From Oscillospiraceae bacterium UBA3851 (GTDB lineage Bacteria; Bacillota; Clostridia; Oscillospirales; Oscillospiraceae): a stretch of DNA of 5,594 bases. The notes under the pieces were generated by a model. It was not told the origin of the DNA, searched no databases, and worked only from the letters and a program-made list of their open reading frames with translations. Location: the NCBI GenBank assembly GCA_002392625.1, contig DGHJ01000090.1, positions 1 to 5,594 on the forward strand, read 5' to 3'. How positions within the stretch are numbered: position 1 is the stretch's first letter; the number at the start of each line of letters is the position of its first letter. The position numbers and the translations under genes were made by a program. This document shows, piece after piece, positions 1 to 5,593 of this stretch.

Positions 1-734
1 AACTCCACGTTGGCCTTATACAGCTCCCGGGAGGCCGCCATGCCCTTTTCCTCCTCTTTTCCTTCGGTGACAAAGGACTTGATCAGGGTCAGGTTGCGGA
101 TGCGCTCGGTCAGAAACCCGGTGAGACCGCCGATACGTGTTTGGATCCGGCTGCCCACCTTGTACTGCCAGCGTCCCATGAAGACAGCGTACAGGATATA
201 GACGGGAATCAGCACGAATACCACCGCCATCAGCTTGGGGCTGTAGGCGTTGATCTGGGGCAGGGCGGCGACAAGATAAGTGATGAACCCCGGAATGTTG
301 ACGATCACGTCCAGCAGCGAGGTGACGGTGTTCTCCGTGTCGCTGGTGACAGCACTGAGCAGGTTGCCCGCGTTGTTCTCGTCATAAAAGCGGTTTTCAA
401 TGCCCATCATCCGCTTCCACACGGCTCCCCGGACGGAGCGGACAGACTTGGCGTTGGCCAGCAAATCGCAAACCAGCAGAATCACCTGCAAAGCCAGCAT
501 ACTGCCGTAGTTGATGACGACGCCCATGATGGCCGCCTTGCTGAAGCTGCCGGAGTACAGCGCCGCCGTGGAGCCGGGAAGGCGGGAGACGACGGTGTAG
601 TAGGCGATGTTCAGCAGCAGCGACAGGATGATCCAGCCCCAGCTGAGCCGGGAGTGGCGGATAAACGCGCCGAACGCCTTCCAGCTGCCTGCGCGCTCCG
701 CCTTGTCCGCGTGAGGTCTTTTGCTTCTCGCCAT
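1..734 (-). CDS. ABC exporter, N-terminal transmembrane domain (partial, runs off left edge)
   Basis: The visible 244 codons encode the membrane domain of an exporter-type ABC protein; the ATPase half would lie beyond the left edge. Hydrophobic segments lie near residues 33-50, 68-92, 144-162 and 168-186. Between the second and third is the typical intracellular-loop pattern ENRFYDENNAGNLLSAVTSD (113-132), and near the end is TERIRNLTLIKSF (209-221), which matches the usual 'E-x-L-x-x-I-x-x-I-K-x-F' stretch after TM4. The protein starts almost directly at TM1, so there is no N-terminal C39 peptidase and it is not a double-glycine bacteriocin processor. The ATG at 734 is chosen because AGGTGAG (742-748) sits 7 bases upstream; the frame is open further upstream with weaker GTG options. 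It follows the kinase/regulator pair on the same strand after a 200-base gap, so control by that regulator is likely. The substrate is unknown: peptide, lipid or drug are all possible. Heterodimeric pairing with a second gene to the left is also possible. Confidence 0.9.
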   Translation of the reverse strand, partial: MARSKRPHADKAERAGSWKAFGAFIRHSRLSWGWIILSLLLNIAYYTVVSRLPGSTAALYSGSFSKAAIMGVVINYGSMLALQVILLVCDLLANAKSVRSVRGAVWKRMMGIENRFYDENNAGNLLSAVTSDTENTVTSLLDVIVNIPGFITYLVAALPQINAYSPKLMAVVFVLIPVYILYAVFMGRWQYKVGSRIQTRIGGLTGFLTERIRNLTLIKSFVTEGKEEEKGMAASRELYKANVE

Positions 735-741
735 GGATTTT

Positions 742-748
742 CTCACCT
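742..748 (-). promoter_or_regulatory. Ribosome binding site of the ABC exporter gene
   Basis: On the minus strand this reads AGGTGAG, with 7 bases to the ATG at 734. It favours that ATG over the in-frame GTG codons further upstream, one of which overlaps the site itself. Confidence 0.7.
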
Positions 749-830
749 GACTTTCTCTTTCTTTGCCAAAAGAGCACCGTGGTCGCTGGGCTCTATTACC
801 GGCGGTCACGATGCTCTCTTACATGATTCA

Positions 831-858
831 ATTGTAATCGGTTTAAAGTGAAATGCAA
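831..858 (-). promoter_or_regulatory. Candidate promoter for the ABC exporter gene
   Basis: On the minus strand a -10 box TACAAT (831-836, one mismatch to TATAAT) follows a weak -35 TTGCAT (853-858, three of six) with a 16-base spacer. The predicted transcript would start near 824, leaving a leader of about 90 bases. A weak -35 is what an activator-dependent promoter would show, and two regulator-like direct repeats lie upstream at 907-938. Inferred by eye only. Confidence 0.45.
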
Positions 859-868
859 TAGCTCCGGT

Positions 869-885
869 CCCATCGGGCAGATGGG
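869..885. repeat. Short inverted repeat between regulator-like repeats and exporter promoter
   Basis: CCCATC (869-874) and GATGGG (880-885) are perfectly complementary around a 5-base loop; allowing a 2-base bulge, the pairing extends to GTCC/GGAC on the outside. No T-run follows on the minus strand, so it is not a classical terminator for the regulator gene. It could be an operator, a weak attenuator or chance. Confidence 0.35.
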
Positions 886-906
886 GGACGATCCGGTCCG
901 CCAAAT

Positions 907-938
907 GTCCCGTTGGTACAAAATCGCGTCTCGTTGGT
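907..938. promoter_or_regulatory. Putative LytTR regulator binding site: two 11-bp direct repeats, 21-bp period
   Basis: Seen on the plus strand: GTCCCGTTGGT at 907-917 and GTCTCGTTGGT at 928-938, identical at 10 of 11 positions and 21 bp apart start to start, i.e. two helical turns. LytTR-family regulators (AgrA, ComE, VirR) are known to bind pairs of roughly 9-bp direct repeats containing a central GTT with 12 or so bases between them, which fits. The pair begins at the stop codon of a LytTR regulator gene and lies upstream of the exporter gene. The distance to the candidate -35 box (about 49 bases) is longer than in the best-known examples, which lowers confidence. Confidence 0.5.
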
Positions 939-1672
939 CACCGGATCAGGCCCTGGCGGGTCAGATGCTCCCGCAGCTGGGGGTACTTCTCCCGGCTGAC
1001 AGGGACGTGCTCCCCCGTGTCCAGCACGGCGGAAAAGGTGCGTCCGAAGGCGGACTTCTCCGCCCCCGTCACGTGGCCCAGGGACAGCAGGAAGGACTGG
1101 TGACAGCGGATCAGATCGTAGTCGGCAAAGATGACCTCCAGCTCCGTGAGAGTGCTTTTCACCGTATGCTGCTCGGCGCCGCAGTGGATCACCGTCTTGC
1201 GGCTGTCCCGTGAAATGTAGCGGATCTCCTTGGGGGAAACCAGTATATAACCGGTATTGGTCTCCACGGCGATCTGCTCTTCCCGGTGCGTCACGCCATG
1301 GATCCGGTCAAACCGTTCAAATGTCTTCTGCAGCCGCAGGGCGTTTACCGGCTTGCAGAGAAAGTCGATGGGCTCGTACTCGTAGCTCTTGGCCCCCAGC
1401 TCCGTGTGGCCGGTGAGAAAGACGTACTTCGTTTTCGGCTGTACCTTCGTCAGATAGTCGGCGATGGAGAAACCGTCGGTGTCCGGCATCTCCATGTCCA
1501 GAAAGGCAAGGTCCATGGGCACCGTGGACAAAAGGCGCATCATCTCCACTGCGTTGGCCGCCTGATAAATGCGGTTTTCCTCCACGTAAAAGCCGATGTT
1601 CTGTTTGGCCTCTGCCGTGGCGACAGCGTCGTCGTCCACGATCAGCACGTTGATGGGGCGTTTTTCCTCCAT
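938..1672 (-). CDS. LytTR-family response regulator
   Basis: A 244-residue two-domain regulator of the AgrA/LytR type. The receiver domain (about 1-120) shows the acidic cluster DDD (13-15), the phosphoacceptor D59 in FLDMEMPD, T87 in FLTGH and K107 in LCKP. The C-terminal LytTR DNA-binding domain (about 133-242) shows the family pattern RYISRDSRKTVIH, IRCHQSFLLSL and VPVSREKYPQL. It should be phosphorylated by the kinase encoded just upstream and bind paired direct repeats. The frame also opens at a GTG (1681) that overlaps the kinase stop, but the Shine-Dalgarno AGAGGAG (1681-1687) touches that GTG and lies 8 bases from the ATG at 1672, so the ATG is preferred. It is only 5 bases from the kinase stop, so the two genes are co-transcribed. 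Family certain; specific name not recognised. Confidence 0.95.
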   Translation of the reverse strand: MEEKRPINVLIVDDDAVATAEAKQNIGFYVEENRIYQAANAVEMMRLLSTVPMDLAFLDMEMPDTDGFSIADYLTKVQPKTKYVFLTGHTELGAKSYEYEPIDFLCKPVNALRLQKTFERFDRIHGVTHREEQIAVETNTGYILVSPKEIRYISRDSRKTVIHCGAEQHTVKSTLTELEVIFADYDLIRCHQSFLLSLGHVTGAEKSAFGRTFSAVLDTGEHVPVSREKYPQLREHLTRQGLIR

Positions 1673-1677
1673 GCTCC

Positions 1678-2973
1678 TCACTCCTCTGCCGGTTCCTTGG
1701 CGTAGTTGATGGGTACTCGTGCCACGAATTCGATGACGTCACCCTCCACCTGGGTATAGAGAGCTCCGTGATAGCGGCCCACCAGCGTCCGCAGGCTGCT
1801 GAGCCCCACACCGTCGTGACCCGTCTTGGTGGTGTAGCCCTGCTGATAGATGTTCCCCAGATCCTCCTGCGTTGGCGCTCTGCGGATCTTATTGGATACG
1901 CGGATCACGCAGAATTCGCCCCGTTTCAGGATGGTCAGACGGATGCCGTAGGACTTGTCCTCGTGGGTGGATACCTCATCGATAGCGTTTTGCAGCAGGT
2001 TGCTGATGATCTTGTTGGTCTCGTAGACGTTGGTGGCGATCTGCGCCATGTCGTAATGGATGTCCACATGGATCTCGATGCCCTGTCGCACCGCCTGCAG
2101 CCGGAAGCTGTGGATCATGGCGGATATGGCGGGGTCCCGCACGGGCAGCACCGCATTCATGATGGCGGTGTCCTCCTCCAGCGCGTTCACATAGCGCAGG
2201 CACTCCTCCACCTTGCCCTGGCGGATCAGGCCTGCGATGGTCTGTACGTGGAAATTGTAGTCATGACGCTGGGAGCGGATCACGTTGAGAAAGCTCTGCA
2301 TCTCGTCCCGGTACAGCTGCTCGGTACGGACGACGGAGCGCTGGCTCTGGTAATTGGTCATGGCGATCATCTGCCAGATCCCCAGCCAAAACACAGCAGT
2401 CGTCAGCAGGCAGATCCCGATGCCGCCCGATAGGTTCCGGATGGGCAGCAGGCGGCCGACCGTCGTCAGCAGCAGCCACACGCCCGCAGGAATGAGGTAC
2501 ATCTGCTGCCAGCGAGGTCCCTTGCTGTCAGGCTCATCGGCATCATCGGAGAAGGAGTCCCGCCAGTCCTGCTGGGGGAATCGATCACGCAGGCAAATTG
2601 CCATGACAGCGAAAACGGCCACCGTCGGGATACCCAGCCATATGGCCGTCAGCCCCAGTTCCTCCCAGCCCCGGCCCGGCAGCCAGAGGGTAACGAAGGC
2701 ACCCTGCGCCACAAGGAATATGTGCAGCAGGTTGTCCCAGCCCAGCCGGTGCCAAAGCCGTCCCGCCAGGGCAGACAACATGAACAGCAGCGTTTCCGCA
2801 GCCAAAAACAGCGCCATCAGCTCCGCACTCTGCATCCACCGGCAAAGTCCCCCGCAGAGGATTCCCGTCGCCGCAGCATGAAGCACCGCACCGATCCCCC
2901 GGACGCGGAGAAAGGCGAGACCGATCCACCACGCCACGGCTGCTGCCGCTGCTGCGTATATGCATTGGATCAT
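1678..2973 (-). CDS. Membrane sensor histidine kinase, GHKL family (AgrC-like)
   Basis: A 431-residue kinase. The N-terminal 206 residues hold six or seven hydrophobic segments (about 4-22, 27-44, 49-70, 82-98, 107-128, 158-178, 183-206), with an acidic cytoplasm-like loop at 130-156. Next is the dimerisation/phosphotransfer helix with the SpoOB-type H-box SQRHDYNFHVQTI (234-246), H237 being the likely phosphoacceptor. The GHKL ATPase domain follows, with the N-box SNLLQNAIDE (324-333) and the glycine-rich lid TGHDGVGLSSL (384-394). There is no HAMP, PAS or periplasmic domain, so the signal is probably sensed at or in the membrane, as for peptide-sensing AgrC/ComD kinases. No AgrB- or AgrD-like gene lies in the window, so a peptide ligand is only an inference. 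The ATG has GGGAGG 7 bases upstream. The gene is first in its unit, just before its cognate regulator. Confidence 0.93.
   Translation of the reverse strand: MIQCIYAAAAAAVAWWIGLAFLRVRGIGAVLHAAATGILCGGLCRWMQSAELMALFLAAETLLFMLSALAGRLWHRLGWDNLLHIFLVAQGAFVTLWLPGRGWEELGLTAIWLGIPTVAVFAVMAICLRDRFPQQDWRDSFSDDADEPDSKGPRWQQMYLIPAGVWLLLTTVGRLLPIRNLSGGIGICLLTTAVFWLGIWQMIAMTNYQSQRSVVRTEQLYRDEMQSFLNVIRSQRHDYNFHVQTIAGLIRQGKVEECLRYVNALEEDTAIMNAVLPVRDPAISAMIHSFRLQAVRQGIEIHVDIHYDMAQIATNVYETNKIISNLLQNAIDEVSTHEDKSYGIRLTILKRGEFCVIRVSNKIRRAPTQEDLGNIYQQGYTTKTGHDGVGLSSLRTLVGRYHGALYTQVEGDVIEFVARVPINYAKEPAEE
1681..1687 (-). promoter_or_regulatory. Ribosome binding site that decides the response regulator start
   Basis: AGAGGAG on the minus strand, inside the end of the kinase gene. 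It is 8 bases from the ATG at 1672 but directly abuts the GTG at 1681, so it can only serve the ATG. Confidence 0.7.
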
Positions 2974-3002
2974 GTTCTCGCCTCCCTTTATCTGGGTAGT
3001 TT

Positions 3003-3032
3003 ATTATAATATTTTATACGCTTTTCTGCCAA
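3003..3032 (-). promoter_or_regulatory. Promoter of the kinase/regulator operon
   Basis: On the minus strand TTGGCA (3027-3032, five of six to TTGACA) is followed after 18 bases by a perfect TATAAT (3003-3008). The predicted start near 2996 gives a short leader of about 23 bases that still contains the ribosome site. An overlapping alternative, TTGATT with TAAAAT, is also possible. This is the most AT-rich stretch in the window. Confidence 0.65.
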
Positions 3033-3078
3033 AAATCAACATGAACCGAGACGAGCGCATTTGCCCCACTGTCGGCTC

Positions 3079-3120
3079 ATAAAACAGGAAGGAGGCATTT
3101 CCTTACGAAATACCTCCTTC
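3079..3120 (-). terminator. Intrinsic terminator of the iron-sulfur assembly operon
   Basis: Arms 3088-3101 and 3107-3120 form a 14-bp stem with a 5-base loop. The single imperfect position is a G-U wobble in minus-strand RNA but a C-A mismatch in plus-strand RNA, so the structure is strongest in the minus direction. It is followed on that strand by CTGTTTTAT. It lies about 30 bases past the stop of the scaffold gene and separates that unit from the kinase promoter. A 10-base palindrome, GGCAGCTGCC (3122-3131), sits directly before it. Confidence 0.85.
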
Positions 3121-3149
3121 GGGCAGCTGCCATTTTATTGATCTGCGCC

Positions 3150-4076
3150 TCACGCCAAAAAGCCCTTGAGGATGGTCTCCTCGGCCTCCTCCGGGGACAG
3201 GCCCAGCGTCTCCAGCTTCAGAAGCTGGTCGCCGGCGATCTTGCCGATGGCTGCCTCGTGGACCAGCTGGGCGTCGGTGCAGTTGGCGGCGATGGCGGGG
3301 ATGGACTTGACCTTGGCCTCGCCCATGATGATGGAGTCGCACTGGACGTGGCCGAAGCACTGGGCGTTGCCCACCATGCGGGGATAGAACACCTGCTCTG
3401 ACTGGTCCTGGGCCACGGAGCGGGAGATGACCCGGCCCCTGGCGTCCTTGCCGTTGAGCTCGATCTCCATCTCACTCTCGGCGACCTGCCTGCCATGGGT
3501 CAGCAGACGCTCGGTGACCACCACCTCGCTGAGCGCCTCGCAGACGAACTTGGTGAAGCGCTTGGTGGAGTCGATGCCCCGGATCTGGACCGTCTCCATC
3601 TCCATGGTGGAGCCCTCGCCCAGGTAGACGATGGTCTGGGGGTTCATCACGTTTTTGCCGGTCTGGTCGGGGTCGGTCTCGCCGTAGTGCTTCTCGGCGT
3701 ACTTTACCCGGCAGTTCTTGCCGATATAGAAGGTGTGGACGCCGTCGTGGCGGCTCTCGTCGCAGCCGGAGTTGTGGATGCCGCAGCCGGCCACGATCTC
3801 CACGTCGCTGCCGTCGCCCACGTAGAAGTCGTTGTACACCATCTCCGTCAGGCCGGTTTTGCTGATGATGACGGGGATGTAGCACTTCTCGCCCTTTGTG
3901 CCGGGCTTGATGCGGATGTCGATGCCCGGCTTGTCGGTCTTGCCGGTGATCTCGATGTGCTCGGTGGACTGGCGGGCCTCGCAGCCGCTGTCCTTGCGGA
4001 TGTTGAGGGCGCCCACCGGCTTGCCGGTGAGGTCGGCGATCTTCTCCAGCAGCCTGGCGTCGATGTCGGTGATCAT
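3150..4076 (-). CDS. sufB: SufB/SufD-family iron-sulfur cluster assembly scaffold (short, SMS-type)
   Basis: A 308-residue member of the SufB/SufD family, much shorter than E. coli SufB (about 495) because the long N-terminal region is missing. The beta-helix core and C-terminal helices are kept. HVQCDSIIMG (243-252) places C246 at the position of the E. coli SufB core cysteine (Cys405). LVHEAAIGKIAGDQL (271-285) places H273-E274 at the His433-Glu434 position, so the residues tied to cluster assembly are of SufB type, not SufD type. The end, LGLSPEEAEETILKGF, is the family's ATPase-docking tail. Other cysteines (C98, C105, C122) lie in GCGIHNSGC and NCRVKY. It is expected to form a complex with the ATPase encoded upstream and build Fe-S clusters in the cytoplasm, probably as a homodimer because no second SufB/D gene is present. 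The start overlaps the ATPase stop (ATGA), with AAGGAGG 7 bases before it. Databases may call it SufD. Confidence 0.93.
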   Translation of the reverse strand: MITDIDARLLEKIADLTGKPVGALNIRKDSGCEARQSTEHIEITGKTDKPGIDIRIKPGTKGEKCYIPVIISKTGLTEMVYNDFYVGDGSDVEIVAGCGIHNSGCDESRHDGVHTFYIGKNCRVKYAEKHYGETDPDQTGKNVMNPQTIVYLGEGSTMEMETVQIRGIDSTKRFTKFVCEALSEVVVTERLLTHGRQVAESEMEIELNGKDARGRVISRSVAQDQSEQVFYPRMVGNAQCFGHVQCDSIIMGEAKVKSIPAIAANCTDAQLVHEAAIGKIAGDQLLKLETLGLSPEEAEETILKGFLA

Positions 4077-4813
4077 CGCGTGGCCTCCTTTCTTGTCATC
4101 ACGGGGCAGGAGCCCAGGGTGTTGGCCAGGATCAGGGGGAAGATCTCCTCCGTGGTGCCCCGGTGGGCGATCTGGCCGCCGGCCACCACGATGATCTCAT
4201 CGGCCAGGCGGATGATCCGCTCCTGGTGGGAGATGATGACCATGGTGGCGCTGTGGCGCGCGTGGATCTGCTCAAAGGTCTCCGTCAGCCGGGCGAAGGA
4301 CCACAGGTCGATGCCGGCCTCCGGCTCGTCGAAGATCATAAATTTGCCGCCGCGGGCCAGAATAGTGGCGATCTCGATGCGCTTGACCTCGCCGCCGGAG
4401 AGGGACACGTCCACCTCCCGGTCCAGGTAGTCGTTGGCGCACAGGCCCACGCTGGTCAGGTAATTGCAGCAGCGCTCCTTGCTGAGCCGGTCCTGTCCGG
4501 CGGCCAGCTGCAGCAGGTTCTGGACGGTGATGCCCTTGAACCGGGGCGGCTGCTGGAAGCCGTAGCTGATGCCCAGCCGCGCCCGCGCCGTGATGTCCAG
4601 GTCGGTGATGTCCTGTCCGTTGTAGATGACCTGCCCCGCCGTGGGCCGGATCAGGCCCATGATGACCTTGGCCAGGGTGGTCTTGCCGCCGCCGTTTGGC
4701 CCGGTGAAGACCACCAGCTTCTCGTCGGGGATGGTCAGACTGACGTCATGAAGAATGTCCAGCTCCCCCTCCGGGGTGGACACGCGATAGGAAATATGCT
4801 TCAGCTCCAGCAT
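4073..4813 (-). CDS. sufC: SufC-family ABC ATPase of iron-sulfur cluster assembly
   Basis: A 246-residue cytoplasmic ABC ATPase with no membrane segment. Motifs in order: Walker A GPNGGGKTT (38-46), Q-loop FQQPPRFKGITV (86-97), signature LSGGEVKRIEIA (138-149), Walker B FMIFDEP with catalytic E163, D-loop EAGID (165-169) and switch H196. The SufC-type pattern SGGE-x-KR-x-E after the signature and the following scaffold gene separate it from a transporter ATPase. It should hydrolyse ATP to drive conformational change in the SufB-type partner during Fe-S assembly. The ATG at 4813 has AAAGGAGG 8 bases upstream. It is first in a two-gene operon, coupled to the scaffold by a 4-base overlap. No desulfurase, SufU or SufA gene accompanies it, as in the minimal SUF-like (SMS) systems of clostridia and methanogens. 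Confidence 0.93.
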   Translation of the reverse strand: MLELKHISYRVSTPEGELDILHDVSLTIPDEKLVVFTGPNGGGKTTLAKVIMGLIRPTAGQVIYNGQDITDLDITARARLGISYGFQQPPRFKGITVQNLLQLAAGQDRLSKERCCNYLTSVGLCANDYLDREVDVSLSGGEVKRIEIATILARGGKFMIFDEPEAGIDLWSFARLTETFEQIHARHSATMVIISHQERIIRLADEIIVVAGGQIAHRGTTEEIFPLILANTLGSCPVMTRKEATR

Positions 4814-4873
4814 GGGAGGCTCCTCCTTTGGGAAAAAGGTTCACAACAGATATTCTTTCCGTGTAACTTAATT

Positions 4874-4902
4874 ATTCTAACAGGATATGGGCGAAAAAGC
4901 AA
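4874..4902 (-). promoter_or_regulatory. Candidate promoter of the sufC-sufB operon
   Basis: On the minus strand TAGAAT (4874-4879, five of six to TATAAT) follows a weak TTGCTT (4897-4902) with the ideal 17-base spacer. The start near 4867 would give a leader of about 54 bases. I saw no convincing IscR, Fur or PerR operator in the 140-base divergent region. The region must also hold the promoter of the plus-strand gene. Confidence 0.5.
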
Positions 4903-4941
4903 GTATTGGCACAGGATTTCTCCTGCCACATAGGATGGTGG

Positions 4942-4949
4942 GGAGGTGA
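4942..4949 (+). promoter_or_regulatory. Ribosome binding site of the ferritin-like gene
   Basis: GGAGGTGA, with 7 bases between GGAGG and the ATG at 4954. It settles the start at that ATG although the frame is open upstream to a TTG at 4906. Confidence 0.8.
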
Positions 4950-4953
4950 GAAC

Positions 4954-5511
4954 ATGGAGCAACGAGAGGAGATGGATCTGCGGCGCTGCGACGCGGTGTG
5001 GCAGCGGGTGTCGCCGGATCTGAACCCCTATCCTGAGGTGCGCGCCGCCGCCCTGGCACAGGAGGCGCCCTGTGCCGCCGCGGAGACGGAGCGGCGGGCA
5101 GAGCAGAGCGGCCCCACGCCGGAGGAGATCTCCGCCGCCGTGGAGGAGGCGCTGTCCGCCCGCCGGGCCTATCTGGCCCACGCCCGCTGTGTCGGCGGGA
5201 CCACGGGCCGCGCGCTGGTCCAGCTGGCAGCCGACAGCGCCCGCCATGCCTGCCGCCTGCGGAGCCTGTACTTTCTTCTGACCGGCGAGTGCTATCAGCC
5301 ATTCTCCGTCTGCGGTCAGGCGGAGATCCTGAGCCTGTGCCAGTTCCTGCGCCTGCGCTACCGCATGGCGATAGAGACGGCGGAGCGGTTCGACGGCTGG
5401 GCCGACGGCATGACCGACGCCTGCATGGCGTCTTCCCTGCGGGCCATGGCCGATGACAAGCGGTGCCAGGCCGCCGCGCTGATAGACCTGCTGGAGAGTC
5501 GGCTGGGCTAA
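4954..5511 (+). CDS. Cysteine-rich ferritin-like (rubrerythrin-type) helical protein
   Basis: A soluble 185-residue, mostly helical protein with nine cysteines (C12, C40, C79, C100, C113, C120, C129, C157, C171). After a leader holding SPDLNPYPEVRAAAL (20-34), four helices can be drawn near 56-79, 83-108, 122-148 and 151-184, the layout of a ferritin/rubrerythrin bundle. Helix 2 has AADSARHA (D94, H98), which resembles the family's E/D-x-x-x-H ligand motif. Helix 4 has MADDKRCQAA, where the expected histidine appears as C171. E65, E141 and E144 are possible further ligands. Metal binding may therefore be altered or lost. There is no signal peptide or membrane segment. It is divergent from the sufC-sufB operon across 140 bases, which hints at a link to iron or redox but does not prove it. 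The only plus-strand promoter-like match, TTGGCA/TAGGAT (4906-4936, 19-base spacer), would start inside the ribosome site and is doubtful. Coding region certain; family assignment from memory of similar clostridial proteins. Confidence 0.8.
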   Translation: MEQREEMDLRRCDAVWQRVSPDLNPYPEVRAAALAQEAPCAAAETERRAEQSGPTPEEISAAVEEALSARRAYLAHARCVGGTTGRALVQLAADSARHACRLRSLYFLLTGECYQPFSVCGQAEILSLCQFLRLRYRMAIETAERFDGWADGMTDACMASSLRAMADDKRCQAAALIDLLESRLG

Positions 5512-5514
5512 ACA

Positions 5515-5593
5515 GGCAAAGCAGCTCTCTGTCCGCTGCTGAACGCCGCCCCGATAGGGGCGGCGTTCAGCTTGTCAAAAAAGCGGCTTTGCC
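5515..5593. repeat. Outer inverted repeat enclosing the hairpin
   Basis: GGCAAAGCAGC (5515-5525) is complementary to GCGGCTTTGCC (5583-5593) at 10 of 11 positions. The 15-bp hairpin at 5538-5571 lies inside, so the two could form a nested stem structure in the transcript tail. Confidence 0.45.
5538..5571 (+). terminator. Perfect 15-bp hairpin after the ferritin-like gene (probable terminator)
   Basis: GCTGAACGCCGCCCC (5538-5552) pairs perfectly with 5557-5571 around a GATA loop. It lies 27 bases past the stop codon. The following plus-strand bases, TTGTCAAAAAAG, lack a proper U-tract, and none is present on the minus side either, so as a Rho-independent terminator it is atypical. It may act as a transcript-end stabiliser or together with the next hairpin. 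Confidence 0.6.

Noticed and set aside
141..851. 236-codon open frame on the plus strand over the exporter
   Set aside because: It is antisense to a clear ABC transmembrane domain, is rich in Asp/Gln/His/Gly, and has no Shine-Dalgarno.
804..887. Small minus-strand open frame (ATG-started, 25 codons) in the regulator-exporter gap, considered as a peptide pheromone precursor
   Set aside because: There is no Shine-Dalgarno before the ATG, no leader or double-glycine pattern, and the bases are better explained by promoter and inverted-repeat elements.
2027..2034. CGTTGGT word inside the kinase gene, as in the LytTR-like repeats
   Set aside because: It is a single copy in coding sequence with no partner at 21 bp, so chance is the likelier explanation.
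1768..2433. 221-codon open frame on the plus strand over the kinase
   Set aside because: It is the antisense shadow of the kinase ATPase domain, with His/Asp/Val/Leu-rich composition and no motif.
3005..3018. AT-rich inverted repeat TATAA-TATT-TTATA, considered as a PerR/Fur-type operator
   Set aside because: It does not match the PerR box at enough positions and coincides with the -10 region of the kinase promoter, which explains the AT content.
3035..3056. GTT-containing words on the minus strand upstream of the kinase promoter, considered as a second LytTR site for autoregulation
   Set aside because: The two GTT cores are only about 9 bases apart and resemble each other poorly; there is no 21-bp period.
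3495..4430. 311-codon open frame on the plus strand
   Set aside because: It lies antisense across the sufB/sufC junction. Both minus-strand genes there have clear family motifs and ribosome sites, and the plus product is a low-complexity Val/Leu/Ala/Asp/Gly string typical of the complementary strand of a GC-rich gene.
4163..4933. 256-codon open frame on the plus strand
   Set aside because: It is antisense to the SufC-type ATPase, has no ribosome site or recognisable motif, and overlaps the divergent control region.
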